Origin: Trichococcus palustris
GTDB taxonomy: Bacteria > Bacillota > Bacilli > Lactobacillales > Aerococcaceae
NCBI RefSeq assembly: GCF_900114465.1
Contig: NZ_FOTD01000009.1
Coordinates: 1 to 64,000 of the forward strand
Direction: 5' to 3'
DNA length: 64,000 nt
Made by a program: the position numbers and the translations under genes. Positions 55,341-64,000 of the stretch are shown here, one piece after another (positions within the stretch are counted from its first letter, which is position 1; the number at the start of each line of letters is the position of its first letter). The notes under the pieces are model-generated. The model made no database searches. It worked only from the letters and a program-made list of their open reading frames with translations, and had not been told where the DNA came from.

Positions 55341-57989
55341 ATGTCTAAAGCAGATGCAATGCCGACAAAATACCAACCCCAAGCTGTCGAAGCTGGGAAA
55401 TATCAAAAATGGGTCGAAGAGGGCCTTTTTAAACCAAGTGGGGATAAAACAAAGAAACCTTATTCCATCGTCATTCCGCCTCCGAACGTAACCGGGAAAC
55501 TGCATTTGGGGCATGCATGGGATGTTACCCTGCAGGATATGCTGATCCGCCAAAAGAGGATGCAGGGCTATGATACGTTATGGTTGCCGGGTATGGACCA
55601 TGCCGGTATCGCAACCCAAGCGAAAGTGGAAGCGAAATTGGCCGAAGACGGCATCAGCCGTTACGATTTGGGACGTGAAGCTTTCGTCGATAAAGTTTGG
55701 GAATGGAAAGAGGATTACGCCAGCGTCATCCGCGAACAATGGGGCAAGATGGGCATTTCCGTCGATTATTCGCGTGAGCGTTTCACCTTGGATGAAGGCC
55801 TATCCGATGCGGTCCGCAAAGTCTTCGTGACCCTTTATGAAAAAGACTTGATCTACCGTGGCGCCTACATCATCAACTGGGACCCGAAAGCAAAAACAGC
55901 TCTATCCGATATCGAGGTTATCCATAAAGATGTCAATGGTGCTTTCTATCATTTCCGCTATCCTTTAACGGATGGTTCCGGGTACCTGGAGTTGGCGACG
56001 ACACGTCCGGAAACGATGCTCGGCGATACTGCCGTTGCCGTCCATCCGGATGATGAAAGATATGCACAATACATCGGAAAAACGATCACTTTGCCGTTGG
56101 TGAACCGTGAAATCCCGGTCATCGCCGACGATTATGTCGAAATGGATTTCGGGACCGGTGTTGTTAAAATCACGCCGGCACACGACCCTAACGACTTCGA
56201 AGTCGGCCTGCGCCATAACTTGCCGCAGATCAATGTCATGAACGACGATGCGACGATGAATGAGCTTGCCGGCAAATATGAAGGCATGGACCGCTTTGAA
56301 GCCAGAAAAGCGATCGTCAAAGATATGGAGGCGCAAGGCTTCCTGGTGAAAGTGGAAGAAATGATGCACAGCGTCGGCCATTCGGAACGTACGGATGTCA
56401 TTGTGGAGCCGCGCATCTCCACCCAATGGTTCGTCAAGATGAAGCCTTTATCCGAAAGAGCCGTTCAAAACCAAAGTACAGACGAAAAAGTATCCTTCTA
56501 TCCGGAGCGTTTTGAAAATACCTTCCTGACGTGGATGGATAATGTCCATGACTGGGTAATCTCACGCCAATTATGGTGGGGACATCAAATCCCGGCTTGG
56601 TATCATAAAGAAACTGGCGAAATGTACGTCGGCATGGAAGCACCGGCCGACAGCGAAAACTGGACACAGGACGAAGATGTCTTGGATACGTGGTTCAGCT
56701 CCGCTTTATGGCCATTCTCGACGATGGGCTGGCCGGATGAAGATGCCGAAGATTTCAAACGTTACTTCCCGACAAGCACATTGGTGACGGGCTATGACAT
56801 CATTTTCTTCTGGGTAAGCCGGATGATTTTCCAAAGTCTGGAATTCACCGATCACCGTCCGTTTGAGAATGTTTTGATCCACGGTCTGATCCGCGATGAG
56901 CAAGGACGCAAGATGAGCAAGTCCTTGGGCAACGGCATCGATCCGATGGATGTTGTCGAAAAATATGGCGCCGATGCTTTGCGTTGGTTCTTGGCGAATG
57001 GCTCAGCGCCCGGACAGGATGTCCGTTTCAGCTACGAAAAAATGGATGCGGCCTGGAACTTCAACAACAAGATCTGGAACGCCAGCCGTTATGTTTTGAT
57101 GAACCTTGGAGACCTGGAATACAAGGATATCGCCATCACCGGCGAAAAAACGACTGCCGATAAATGGATCCTATCCAACCTGAACAAAACGATCGCGAAA
57201 GTGACGGACTTGTTCGAGAAATTTGAATTCGGTGAAGCGGGCCGTCTGCTGTATCACTTCATCTGGGATGATTACTGCGATTGGTACATCGAAATGACCA
57301 AAGAAGTGCTGCAAGGGGATGATGAAGAAGCGAAGCGCACGACAAGAAGCATCCTGGCCCATGTGTTGGATAATGTGTTGCGCCTATTGCACCCGATCAT
57401 GCCGTTCATGACCGAAGAAATTTGGCAGAATGTACCGCATGAAGGCAGCTCGCTCGTTGTTGCGGCTTACCCGACAGCTGATGCGGCCTACTTCGATGAG
57501 GCAGCCGAAGAGGCGATGGATAAATTGATCGAACTGATCCGCAGTGTGCGCAATGTCCGCAGCGAAATGAATACACCGTTGTCCAAAAAGGTCAATATGC
57601 AAATCAAAGTGAATGATGCCGAAACGGAAACAATCTTCAACGAAAATAAATCTTACATTATCCGTTTCTGTAATCCGGAAACGCTGGAAATCAGCCAGAC
57701 GATCGAACCAGCAAGCGATGCCGTGACAGCGATCATCGCCGGCGGGGAGGTATACATGCCGTTGGCCGGTCTGATCAAGCTGGAAGATGAAATCGCCCGC
57801 TTGGAAAAAGAGGCTGAGAAGCTGAACAAAGAAGTGCAACGGGTGGAGGGCAAACTGAAGAACGAAAAATTCATCAGCAAAGCGCCGCAGGACGTCGTTG
57901 ACGGCGAGCGTCAAAAGGAAGCCGAGTACCGCGAAAAATTGGTGGCCGTGGAAGAACGGATTGCTTCATTGAAGGAACAATTGGCATAA
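55341..57989 (+). CDS. valS: Valine-tRNA ligase
   Basis: 882 residues. HIGH-type motif [10 protein letters not shown] near 51-60 and KMSKS in [14 protein letters not shown] near 523. The CP1 editing domain includes [21 protein letters not shown]-terminal coiled coil (about 812-880, Glu/Lys rich) is typical of ValRS. GAGAGGGAG ribosome site; T-box controlled; folC follows. Confidence 0.97.
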   Translation: MSKADAMPTKYQPQAVEAGKYQKWVEEGLFKPSGDKTKKPYSIVIPPPNVTGKLHLGHAWDVTLQDMLIRQKRMQGYDTLWLPGMDHAGIATQAKVEAKLAEDGISRYDLGREAFVDKVWEWKEDYASVIREQWGKMGISVDYSRERFTLDEGLSDAVRKVFVTLYEKDLIYRGAYIINWDPKAKTALSDIEVIHKDVNGAFYHFRYPLTDGSGYLELATTRPETMLGDTAVAVHPDDERYAQYIGKTITLPLVNREIPVIADDYVEMDFGTGVVKITPAHDPNDFEVGLRHNLPQINVMNDDATMNELAGKYEGMDRFEARKAIVKDMEAQGFLVKVEEMMHSVGHSERTDVIVEPRISTQWFVKMKPLSERAVQNQSTDEKVSFYPERFENTFLTWMDNVHDWVISRQLWWGHQIPAWYHKETGEMYVGMEAPADSENWTQDEDVLDTWFSSALWPFSTMGWPDEDAEDFKRYFPTSTLVTGYDIIFFWVSRMIFQSLEFTDHRPFENVLIHGLIRDEQGRKMSKSLGNGIDPMDVVEKYGADALRWFLANGSAPGQDVRFSYEKMDAAWNFNNKIWNASRYVLMNLGDLEYKDIAITGEKTTADKWILSNLNKTIAKVTDLFEKFEFGEAGRLLYHFIWDDYCDWYIEMTKEVLQGDDEEAKRTTRSILAHVLDNVLRLLHPIMPFMTEEIWQNVPHEGSSLVVAAYPTADAAYFDEAAEEAMDKLIELIRSVRNVRSEMNTPLSKKVNMQIKVNDAETETIFNENKSYIIRFCNPETLEISQTIEPASDAVTAIIAGGEVYMPLAGLIKLEDEIARLEKEAEKLNKEVQRVEGKLKNEKFISKAPQDVVDGERQKEAEYREKLVAVEERIASLKEQLA

Positions 57990-58012
57990 TCGTTTAAAAT
58001 AGAATAGAAAAA

Positions 58013-58060
58013 GAGAAAACCTCATTTAGACAGAACGCTATGTAAATGGGGTTTTCTTGA
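58013..58060 (+). terminator. Hairpin after valS
   Basis: AGAAAACCTCATTTA pairs with TAAATGGGGTTTTCT; only a weak T tail, so partial read-through into folC is possible. Confidence 0.55.
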
Positions 58061-58081
58061 ACAAAAGGAGCAGTTTAGCGG

Positions 58082-59386
58082 ATGTTTACAACCTATGAAG
58101 AAGCAATGGAATGGATCCACACCCGCAAAGGGATGGGGCCGAAGCCGGGGATAGCACGGATGAAGTGGTTGATGGAGAAACTGGATCATCCGGAACGGAA
58201 ATTCAGATCCATCCATATCGCCGGCACAAACGGGAAAGGCTCGACCGTGGCTTATTTGCGGAGTCTGTTTATGGCAGCCGGTTACTCGGTGGGCACCTTC
58301 ACTTCCCCGCATATCGTGAGCTTCAATGAACGGATCAGCATAGACGGCAACGATCTTTCTAACAATGATATTCTGGAGCAGACCAACATTCTCTATTCGC
58401 TGTACCAAGAAATCAGCGAGACGGAATTGGGCGCGTTGACGGAATTCGAAATTGTGACGGCGATGATGTTCTCTTACTTCGGCTCGCACCCTTGCGATGT
58501 CGTCTTGATAGAGGTCGGTCTGGGCGGGCTGTATGACAGCACCAACATTGCCGAACCGGACGTATCGATCATCACGACCATCGGCAAAGACCACATCAAT
58601 ATTTTGGGGGATACCATACCGGAAATCGCCCATCAGAAAGCCGGGATCATCAAAAAGGGGACACCTGCAGTGATCGGGAGATTGCCGGAGGATGCTTTGC
58701 AAGTCATGCGGGAAAAGGCAAAAGAAGAAGCTGCACCCTTATTCGAATACCGGAAAGATTTTACGGCATCAAACTGGCATGATGTAGCGGAGCATTATCA
58801 TGAAGCCTTTGACTTTTCATCCGCTCATGTTTCTTTCGAGGGCATCGAAATCCCGTTGATGGGCGGACATCAGGTCGATAATGCCGCAACGGCCCTGCAA
58901 GCTTTTCTGCTCTTCTGTGACAAGTGCGGATTCGCTTACTCGGAAGAGTCCATTAAGGCCGGTTTCCTGCGTACGGCGTGGCCGGTTCGCCTGGAAATCA
59001 TTTCACAAAAACCGTTCATTTTGCTGGATGGCGCACATAACGTCCCGGCAATGGAAGTGCTGGCGGATGCGCTGAACAGGAAATTCGCTGATAAAAAAAT
59101 AACGATTTTGTTGGCCGCATTGGCCGACAAAGACCTGGAGCAGATGGGCGCTTTGATCAAAACGGTGCCGAACAGCACCCTGTATGTGACTACTTTTGAA
59201 TCTCCGCGGGTGGCATCGGTCGAAGAATTGCGGTCGCGGATGGGCGTGGCGGAAGAAATGACCTTCGCTGATTGGCGTCAAGCGGTCGATGAGCTGAAAG
59301 CGAAGCAGTCCGAGGGCGACATGCTCTTGATTACGGGCTCCCTGTATTTCCTTTCGGATGTACGGCACTACCTACTAAACAAGTAA
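58082..59386 (+). CDS. folC: Folylpolyglutamate synthase / dihydrofolate synthase
   Basis: 434 residues, Mur-ligase fold. ATP loop HIAGTNGKGSTVAYL near 44-58, IEVGLGGLYDSTNI near 144-157, and LDGAHNVPAME near 313. Adds glutamates to folates. The valS-folC order is common in Firmicutes. GGAG ribosome site 11 nt before the ATG. Confidence 0.95.
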   Translation: MFTTYEEAMEWIHTRKGMGPKPGIARMKWLMEKLDHPERKFRSIHIAGTNGKGSTVAYLRSLFMAAGYSVGTFTSPHIVSFNERISIDGNDLSNNDILEQTNILYSLYQEISETELGALTEFEIVTAMMFSYFGSHPCDVVLIEVGLGGLYDSTNIAEPDVSIITTIGKDHINILGDTIPEIAHQKAGIIKKGTPAVIGRLPEDALQVMREKAKEEAAPLFEYRKDFTASNWHDVAEHYHEAFDFSSAHVSFEGIEIPLMGGHQVDNAATALQAFLLFCDKCGFAYSEESIKAGFLRTAWPVRLEIISQKPFILLDGAHNVPAMEVLADALNRKFADKKITILLAALADKDLEQMGALIKTVPNSTLYVTTFESPRVASVEELRSRMGVAEEMTFADWRQAVDELKAKQSEGDMLLITGSLYFLSDVRHYLLNK

Positions 59387-59398
59387 AGGGGTTTTTAC

Positions 59399-60061
59399 AT
59401 GAAAAAGAAAGCCGTCATCTTTGATATGGATGGATTGATGTTCGACACGGAAAAGCTGGGTTATCAAGCGCAAGGGCAGTTGGTGAAGGAGTTGTGCTTG
59501 GCTATACCGTTTGATTTTGATTATTATTTGAATCAGGTGGGACGATCGGATAAGGATGTCTTCCATGATTTGGTGTCGGATATCGGCGATCCGGCCTTGA
59601 CGTCATTGTTCCAGAAGAGAACCAAAGAAACGCAGGCTGCGATAGCGTTGGACAAAGGGATTCCGGTGAAAGCGGGTCTCCGTGAATTATTGGCGTTCCT
59701 GGAAAGGGAAGGTGTAGCCTGTGTCGTCGCCTCCAGCAGTCGGCGCAAGGAAGTCACGTTCTATTTGGAGCTGGCGGAAGTGACGCACTATTTCAAATAT
59801 CAAATCTGCGGCGATGAAGTGGCGTTCGCCAAACCGAATCCGGAAATATTTCTTCGCGCCTGGGAACCTTTAGGCTTTGCGAAGGAAGAGTGCCTGATAC
59901 TGGAAGATTCCTTGAACGGCATCCGCGCAGCCTATGATGCTGCCATCGAGGTCATCATGGTTCCGGACCTGATTGCCCCGAATGAGGAAGCGGAGGGAAA
60001 GGCTGTGGCGATCCTGCCGGACCTGCATGCCGTCATGGCTTGGCTGAAGGACAACGGATAA
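59399..60061 (+). CDS. HAD-superfamily phosphatase (beta-phosphoglucomutase-like)
   Basis: 220 residues. Motif I VIFDMDGLMFDTE near 6-18, motif II VVASSSRR, motif III lysine in FAKPNPEIF, and motif IV LILEDSLNGIRAAYDA. Helical cap of the C1 type. Phosphatase or mutase; substrate not predictable. 12 nt after folC. Confidence 0.9.
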   Translation: MKKKAVIFDMDGLMFDTEKLGYQAQGQLVKELCLAIPFDFDYYLNQVGRSDKDVFHDLVSDIGDPALTSLFQKRTKETQAAIALDKGIPVKAGLRELLAFLEREGVACVVASSSRRKEVTFYLELAEVTHYFKYQICGDEVAFAKPNPEIFLRAWEPLGFAKEECLILEDSLNGIRAAYDAAIEVIMVPDLIAPNEEAEGKAVAILPDLHAVMAWLKDNG

Positions 60062-60121
60062 CGATAAAAATTTTCCCGCCTTTTCACGTATTTACCTAGT
60101 AGATACAAGAAGGGGAGGAAA

Positions 60122-60814
60122 ATGATGGCGCAAGAGACCAATTTGTTGATGGAAGTACCGAAGGCATCCCGTCCCCGGGAGCGCTTAGATCAATACGGGG
60201 AGAAGGCGTTGGCGACGCATGAATTGCTCGCAATCGTATTGCGGACCGGGCCGAAAGACAGCAATGTCATCCAATTGTCTTTACGGGTGCTGAATGAATT
60301 TGAGGATCTGTATTCTCTGAAGATGGCATCGGTTGAAGAACTGATGGGGATCAAGGGCATCGGCCGGACCAAGGCGATCGAAATCAAGGCATGTGTGGAA
60401 TTAGGCATCAGGATTGCGAACGCCACCCAATTGAAGAGCGGGACGATCACCTCGACCCAAAGCGCCGGATCGTTGCTGCAAAAGGAAATGAGGGACCTGC
60501 AGCAGGAGCATGTCGTCGCGCTCTACTTGAATACAAAGAATGAAATCATCAAGAAGAAGACCATCTTCATCGGTTCGCTGAATAGCTCGGTGGCGCATCC
60601 GCGGGAAATTTTCCGTGAAGCCGTGCGTTTTGCGGCCGCCCGCATCATCCTGGCGCACAATCATCCTTCCGGCAATCCGGAACCATCTGAGGCGGACCTG
60701 GTTTTCACCCGCAGGATGGTGGAATGCGGGGAAATGATGGGCATCGAGGTATTGGATCATTTCATCATCGGGGTCAACCAGTATCTCAGCCTGAAGGAGT
60801 TCGGGATTGTCTGA
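60122..60814 (+). CDS. radC: RadC family JAB-domain protein
   Basis: 230 residues. N-terminal helix-hairpin-helix MGIKGIGRTKAIEIKACVE near 77-95; JAMM metal site LAHNHPSGNPEPSEAD near 178-193, with the Glu upstream. DNA-repair naming is historical. GGGGAGG ribosome site. Confidence 0.95.
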   Translation: MMAQETNLLMEVPKASRPRERLDQYGEKALATHELLAIVLRTGPKDSNVIQLSLRVLNEFEDLYSLKMASVEELMGIKGIGRTKAIEIKACVELGIRIANATQLKSGTITSTQSAGSLLQKEMRDLQQEHVVALYLNTKNEIIKKKTIFIGSLNSSVAHPREIFREAVRFAAARIILAHNHPSGNPEPSEADLVFTRRMVECGEMMGIEVLDHFIIGVNQYLSLKEFGIV

Positions 60815-60846
60815 TTCAAATCCAATCGCGTTTTTTATACAGGATG

Positions 60847-60875
60847 TTGCGTTATTCACTTATATAGTGTATAAT
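60847..60875 (+). promoter_or_regulatory. Promoter of the second cold-shock gene
   Basis: TTGCGT, 17-nt spacer, TATAAT. Leader of about 100 nt. Confidence 0.8.
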
Positions 60876-60981
60876 AATGTTATTGTTTTTGTTAGGTAAA
60901 GAAAAGTTTGTCATGAACATTCCTATCGTACCATAAGCAAGAATAACAATTTTTAGTGCTTTGCACGAGGAGGAATTTTTC

Positions 60982-61182
60982 ATGGAAAAAGGAACAGTAA
61001 AATGGTTTAACTCAGAAAAAGGGTTTGGATTTATCGAACGCGAAAATGGAGAGGATGTATTCGTACATTTTTCAGCTATCCAAGGCGACGGATTCAAATC
61101 ATTAGAAGAAGGCCAAGCAGTTTCATTCGAAATCGTTGACGGCAACCGTGGACCACAAGCTTCTAACGTTGAAAAAATCTAA
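60982..61182 (+). CDS. Cold shock protein (CspA family), second copy
   Basis: 66 residues from the ATG at 60982 (GAGGAGG upstream; an ATG at 60961 is rejected). RNP1 [11 protein letters not shown]2 VFVHFSAI. Nearly the same as the 40982 product. The long leader with its own promoter suggests cold-dependent message control. Confidence 0.97.
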   Translation: MEKGTVKWFNSEKGFGFIERENGEDVFVHFSAIQGDGFKSLEEGQAVSFEIVDGNRGPQASNVEKI

Positions 61183-61220
61183 TTTTCCGCAACGAAAAGC
61201 CGACTGATATTTAAATGAAC

Positions 61221-61255
61221 AAAGGGTCCGGGACGAAAGTCCTGGGCCCTTTTTT
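61221..61255 (+). terminator. Second csp terminator
   Basis: AAAGGGTCCGGGAC, loop, GTCCTGGGCCCTTTTTT. Confidence 0.93.
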
Positions 61256-61276
61256 AGATGTCTAAGAAAGTTTAAA

Positions 61277-61712
61277 TTTTTTTGATATGAGAAGCGCATC
61301 ATTGCAAGTATTTCACAGATTTCTAAGAAGTTTCACGCCATCACATGATGTCCAGCGGTCCAAGCCTGCCTCTGGGAAGGGAAGAGGAAGGGTCCTCTTG
61401 GCTCTGCGAGCCAAGACATACTGTTCGACAAGGCATGAGTTCTTGTCATCTTTGCTACCTAAATAAGATTCCAAGAAGCACCTCAAACGTCGCACTGTGA
61501 CGAATGAAGGAACCTCTTGAATCTTACGATTCAAGACATACTGTTCGACTAAACGATTGAAAACGCTAGTCTCTCAGCAATTGCGCGCTATGCTCAAATG
61601 CATATTAGTCTTAGGAATTCATTCCTTAGACTACTAGTACAAGGCGGCTGCAAGGAACGTTGCTTCCTTAACATTTCTGTCGAGGCAGGGCGGGCTTGGA
61701 CCGCTTTTCTTA
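61277..61712. repeat. Structured repeat element, copy C (long form)
   Basis: Begins TTTTTTTGATAT, then GCATCATTGCA...ATGATG and the clamp arm AGCGGTCCAAGCCTGCCTC (61354-61372). It ends with GAGGCAGGGCGGGCTTGG and ACCGCTTTTCTTA (to 61712). Between the arms is an insert of about 300 nt. It has two hairpins (61397-61415 and 61516-61535), each followed by the invariant ACATACTGTTCGAC, then AGTCTCTCAGCAATTGC and a hairpin at 61606-61633. No open frame with a ribosome site. Related to copies A and B. Confidence 0.82.
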
Positions 61713-61890
61713 TGCCCGAGGCATTGCAGATGCGATTTGGATGTCCATCCCGTTACAGATTTTTTCAATTATTAATTCTTTTTTTGTTTTGTTACATAGG
61801 TATTATTCTGGTTCTGATTTGTGGTAAAATAGAAAAGAATTTGATTGATGGGATAATCCGCAGTCAGCAAGACGGAAGGATGAGAAGTGC
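61713..61890. other. mreB upstream region
   Basis: 178 nt. A plausible -10 (TAAAAT, 61825-61830, with TGG just before) gives a leader of about 55 nt. No clear -35. Confidence 0.4.
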
Positions 61891-62913
61891 TTGATTAGTT
61901 TTAATTTAAGAGGACAAAACATAGGGATTGATTTGGGTACGGCTAATACGATCGTATTCATTGCCGGAAAAGGGATTGCATTCAGGGAACCTTCTGTCGT
62001 AGCAAAAAATATCCACACCGGTGAAGTGCTTGCGGTCGGTGAAGAGGCCTTTCAGATGCTGGGCAGAACGCCAGGGAGCATTGTGGCGTCACGTCCGATG
62101 AAAGAAGGGGTCATTGCCGACTACGATACGACCGTTGCCATGATGAGATATTTCATCCAAAAAGCGACAGGGAATGCCTTCGTCAAACCTTACGTGATGG
62201 TTTGCGTACCCAGCGGCGTTACCGAAGTGGAAAAAAGGGCAGTCCTTGATGCGACCAGAACGGCCGGCGCAAAGGAAGCCTTCATCATAGAGGAACCTTT
62301 TGCCGCAGCGGTAGGAGCGGGTCTGCCAGTGCATGCTCCCACAGGGAACATGGTTGTCGATATCGGTGGCGGAACAACAGACGTTGCGACCATTTCCTTG
62401 GGCGGAATCGTCACCAGCAGGTCAAATCGTGCAGGGGGAGACAGGATGGATGAAGCAATCATCCAATACATACGCAAGAAATACAGTCTGTTGATCGGCG
62501 AGCGTACGGCTGAAATCATTAAAAAAGAAATCGGCTGCGCGGATATTGAAAAAGCTGCGGCCTATGGTTCGATGGATATCCGCGGACGGGACATGGTCAA
62601 TGGCCTGCCGAAGACAATTGAAATAAATGCGGTCGATGTGGCCATCGCCATCCACGATGTGGTGGAGAGCATCATTTTATCGGTCCGGGAAGTATTGGAA
62701 GAAACGCCACCGGAAATATCAGCGGACGTCATCTATCATGGCATCGTGTTGACGGGCGGGGGCGCATTGCTGAAAAACATTGCTGAAGTGATTTCCGCAG
62801 AAGCGGAAGTGCCGGTCTTTATAGCCAATGATCCATTGGATTGCGTTGCAATCGGAACCGGCGAAACATTAAAAAATATAAATGTCTACAAACGCAAATC
62901 ATTTAGACAATAG
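61891..62913 (+). CDS. mreB: Rod-shape determining protein MreB/Mbl
   Basis: 340-residue bacterial actin that guides lateral wall synthesis. Phosphate loops [16 protein letters not shown] near 11-26 and [19 protein letters not shown] near 153-171; adenosine motif [13 protein letters not shown] near 285. TTG start at 61891 with GGAAGG about 12 nt upstream. Heads the mreBCD operon. Confidence 0.95.
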   Translation: MISFNLRGQNIGIDLGTANTIVFIAGKGIAFREPSVVAKNIHTGEVLAVGEEAFQMLGRTPGSIVASRPMKEGVIADYDTTVAMMRYFIQKATGNAFVKPYVMVCVPSGVTEVEKRAVLDATRTAGAKEAFIIEEPFAAAVGAGLPVHAPTGNMVVDIGGGTTDVATISLGGIVTSRSNRAGGDRMDEAIIQYIRKKYSLLIGERTAEIIKKEIGCADIEKAAAYGSMDIRGRDMVNGLPKTIEINAVDVAIAIHDVVESIILSVREVLEETPPEISADVIYHGIVLTGGGALLKNIAEVISAEAEVPVFIANDPLDCVAIGTGETLKNINVYKRKSFRQ

Positions 62914-62954
62914 AGGAATGAATGTGAAAGTGATGTACGAAATGAGGTGTCAAT

Positions 62955-63809
62955 GTGAATCAGTTTTTTAACAATAAAAAATTGATTGTCCTATTGATCA
63001 GTGTGATTACCTTTATCAGCTTAATAGCGTATTCTCTGACGAATGGAAGAGAAAAAACATCCGTTCCGCAACAGGTAGGAAACGATGTGACGGGTTCCAT
63101 TGCCAGAATCTTTTCCAAACCAGCAGAAGTAGTGGCGAATTTTGTTGATTCAGTTGATAATCTGATGAATACGTATGAAGAAAATCAGGCTTTGAAAAGT
63201 AAAATTGATACCGTCTATGAATTGCAAGTCAAAGTGTATGATTTAGAGAAAGACAACGAACGGATGAAGGAAGAATTAGCTTTAAAAAGTACCATATCGG
63301 AATATGAACAAATCAATGCATCCGTGGTTTCCCGTAATCCGGACAGTTGGTTGAACCAGATCGTCATCGACAAAGGCAGTGAAGATGGTGTGGCGATCGA
63401 TATGTCCGTCATGGCCGGGAACGGATTGATCGGGCGCGTTTCGGAAGTGAATCCGACCAGTTCCAAAGTGCTGTTGCTGACAACTTCGAATGATGCCGCT
63501 AATCGCGTTTCCGCTGAAATCCAAACGGAAAGCGGATCGGTCCACGGTATTGTGAACGGCTACGATGAAAAATCGAAAATGCTTGCGATGTCTCAGATTC
63601 CTCCTGATGCTGAAATAAAAGTTGGGGACAAGGTTATAACGTCGGGATTGGGCGGCGTTTCTCCGAGCACGCTATTGATCGGTACCGTTGAAAAAATCGG
63701 CATGGATAATTACGGTCTGTTTAAAGAAGTGACCATCAAGCCGGCCGGGGAAATCTATGACATCCGATTCGTCACCGTCATCAAACGATTGAGTGGGAGT
63801 GGTGAATGA
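62955..63809 (+). CDS. mreC: Rod-shape determining protein MreC
   Basis: 284 residues. One N-terminal membrane helix (KLIVLLISVITFISLIAYSL), an extracellular coiled coil (about 75-115), then the two-barrel domain with SRNPDSWLNQIVIDKGSEDGV and GDKVITSGLGGVSPSTLLIG. GTG start with GAGGTG upstream. It links MreB to wall enzymes outside the membrane. Confidence 0.95.
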   Translation: MNQFFNNKKLIVLLISVITFISLIAYSLTNGREKTSVPQQVGNDVTGSIARIFSKPAEVVANFVDSVDNLMNTYEENQALKSKIDTVYELQVKVYDLEKDNERMKEELALKSTISEYEQINASVVSRNPDSWLNQIVIDKGSEDGVAIDMSVMAGNGLIGRVSEVNPTSSKVLLLTTSNDAANRVSAEIQTESGSVHGIVNGYDEKSKMLAMSQIPPDAEIKVGDKVITSGLGGVSPSTLLIGTVEKIGMDNYGLFKEVTIKPAGEIYDIRFVTVIKRLSGSGE

Positions 63810-64000
63810 TGGTGCAAAATAGATCGCTGCATCATACCTATTTACTGCCGCTAGTCATATACCTGCTGCTGATGTTGGACGGCTTTCTGTTGAATGTTTT
63901 TGCCAGGCAATTTCTGAATGATGACTATACACTCGTTCCGCATCTGGTTTTGTTGGGCTTCGTGCTGTTTACTTTCTATTTTCCGAAGCAGCCGATGCAA
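63809..64000 (+). CDS. mreD: Rod-shape determining protein MreD (5' part, cut by window end)
   Basis: 64 codons to the last base. The start ATG overlaps the mreC stop by one base. The peptide MVQNRSLHHTYLLPLVIYLL and the following LLGFVLFTFYFPKQP show the membrane helices expected of MreD. Identified by position and topology. Confidence 0.88.
   Translation, partial: MVQNRSLHHTYLLPLVIYLLLMLDGFLLNVFARQFLNDDYTLVPHLVLLGFVLFTFYFPKQPMQ

Noticed and set aside
61598-61894. 98-codon frame across the end of repeat copy C and the mreB leader
   Set aside because: It crosses the clamp and the mreB promoter region with no ribosome site; not conserved in copies A or B.

Overview
The window looks like a chromosome segment from a low-to-moderate GC lactic-acid-type Firmicute (Lactobacillales), most plausibly Carnobacteriaceae and possibly Trichococcus. 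Three things point there. The gene order is classic for the order: yqeG-yqeH-yhbY-nadD-yqeK-rsfS-yqeM-tmcAL, then mraZ to divIVA-ileS, then rpsD/ezrA, valS-folC and radC-mreBCD. A D-aspartate ligase gene sits beside an aspartate racemase gene, which fits a Lys-D-Asp cross-linked wall. The shine-dalgarno, sigma-A promoter and T-box signals are all of Firmicute type. Species assignment is inference.

Layout. 1-1543: part of an IS3-family element (orfA intact, orfB with an in-frame stop), inserted just after clpE. 1589-3931: clpE on the minus strand with a CtsR-controlled promoter. 4280-6386: ptsHI. 6465-11624: a GT4 glycolipid-type glycosyltransferase, a beta-hydroxyacid dehydrogenase, a DUF1797 protein, and hom-thrB. 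11644-11968: a gene-free stretch packed with hairpins. 12026-17909: ribosome assembly, NAD and tRNA genes. 17946-20000: D-Asp ligase and racemase. 20041-22457: yceD-rpmF, a DUF3397 membrane protein and a second GT4 enzyme. 22638-37212: the division and cell wall (dcw) cluster, preceded by a four-repeat MraZ box. 37187-40795: T-box-controlled ileS. 40870-44000: a cold-shock gene, a small GlsB/YeaQ-type membrane protein, telA and xpaC. 44105-48972: Nudix hydrolase, a MacP-like tail-anchored protein, mtnN, a nicotinamidase-like hydrolase, a HerA-like ATPase and a DUF1054 protein. 48986-55011: rpsD, ezrA, cysteine desulfurase, thiI, tpx. 55017-61255: T-box-controlled valS, folC, a HAD hydrolase, radC, a second cold-shock gene. 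61277-64000: a long structured repeat, then mreB, mreC and the start of mreD.

Most genes serve growth, wall synthesis and division, and are ordinary for the order. The least explained material is non-coding. Three related, modular, hairpin-rich elements (about 16444-16640, 37506-37885 and 61277-61712) share a 5' hairpin, and two share a GC-rich terminal clamp. They also share an internal hairpin followed by an invariant 14-nt tail. The stems carry compensating base changes between copies, so structure appears to be conserved. One copy lies between the ileS T-box and the ileS start codon. A separate hairpin cluster with a 26-bp exact direct repeat lies at 11644-11968. No CRISPR array, tRNA or rRNA gene was recognised.
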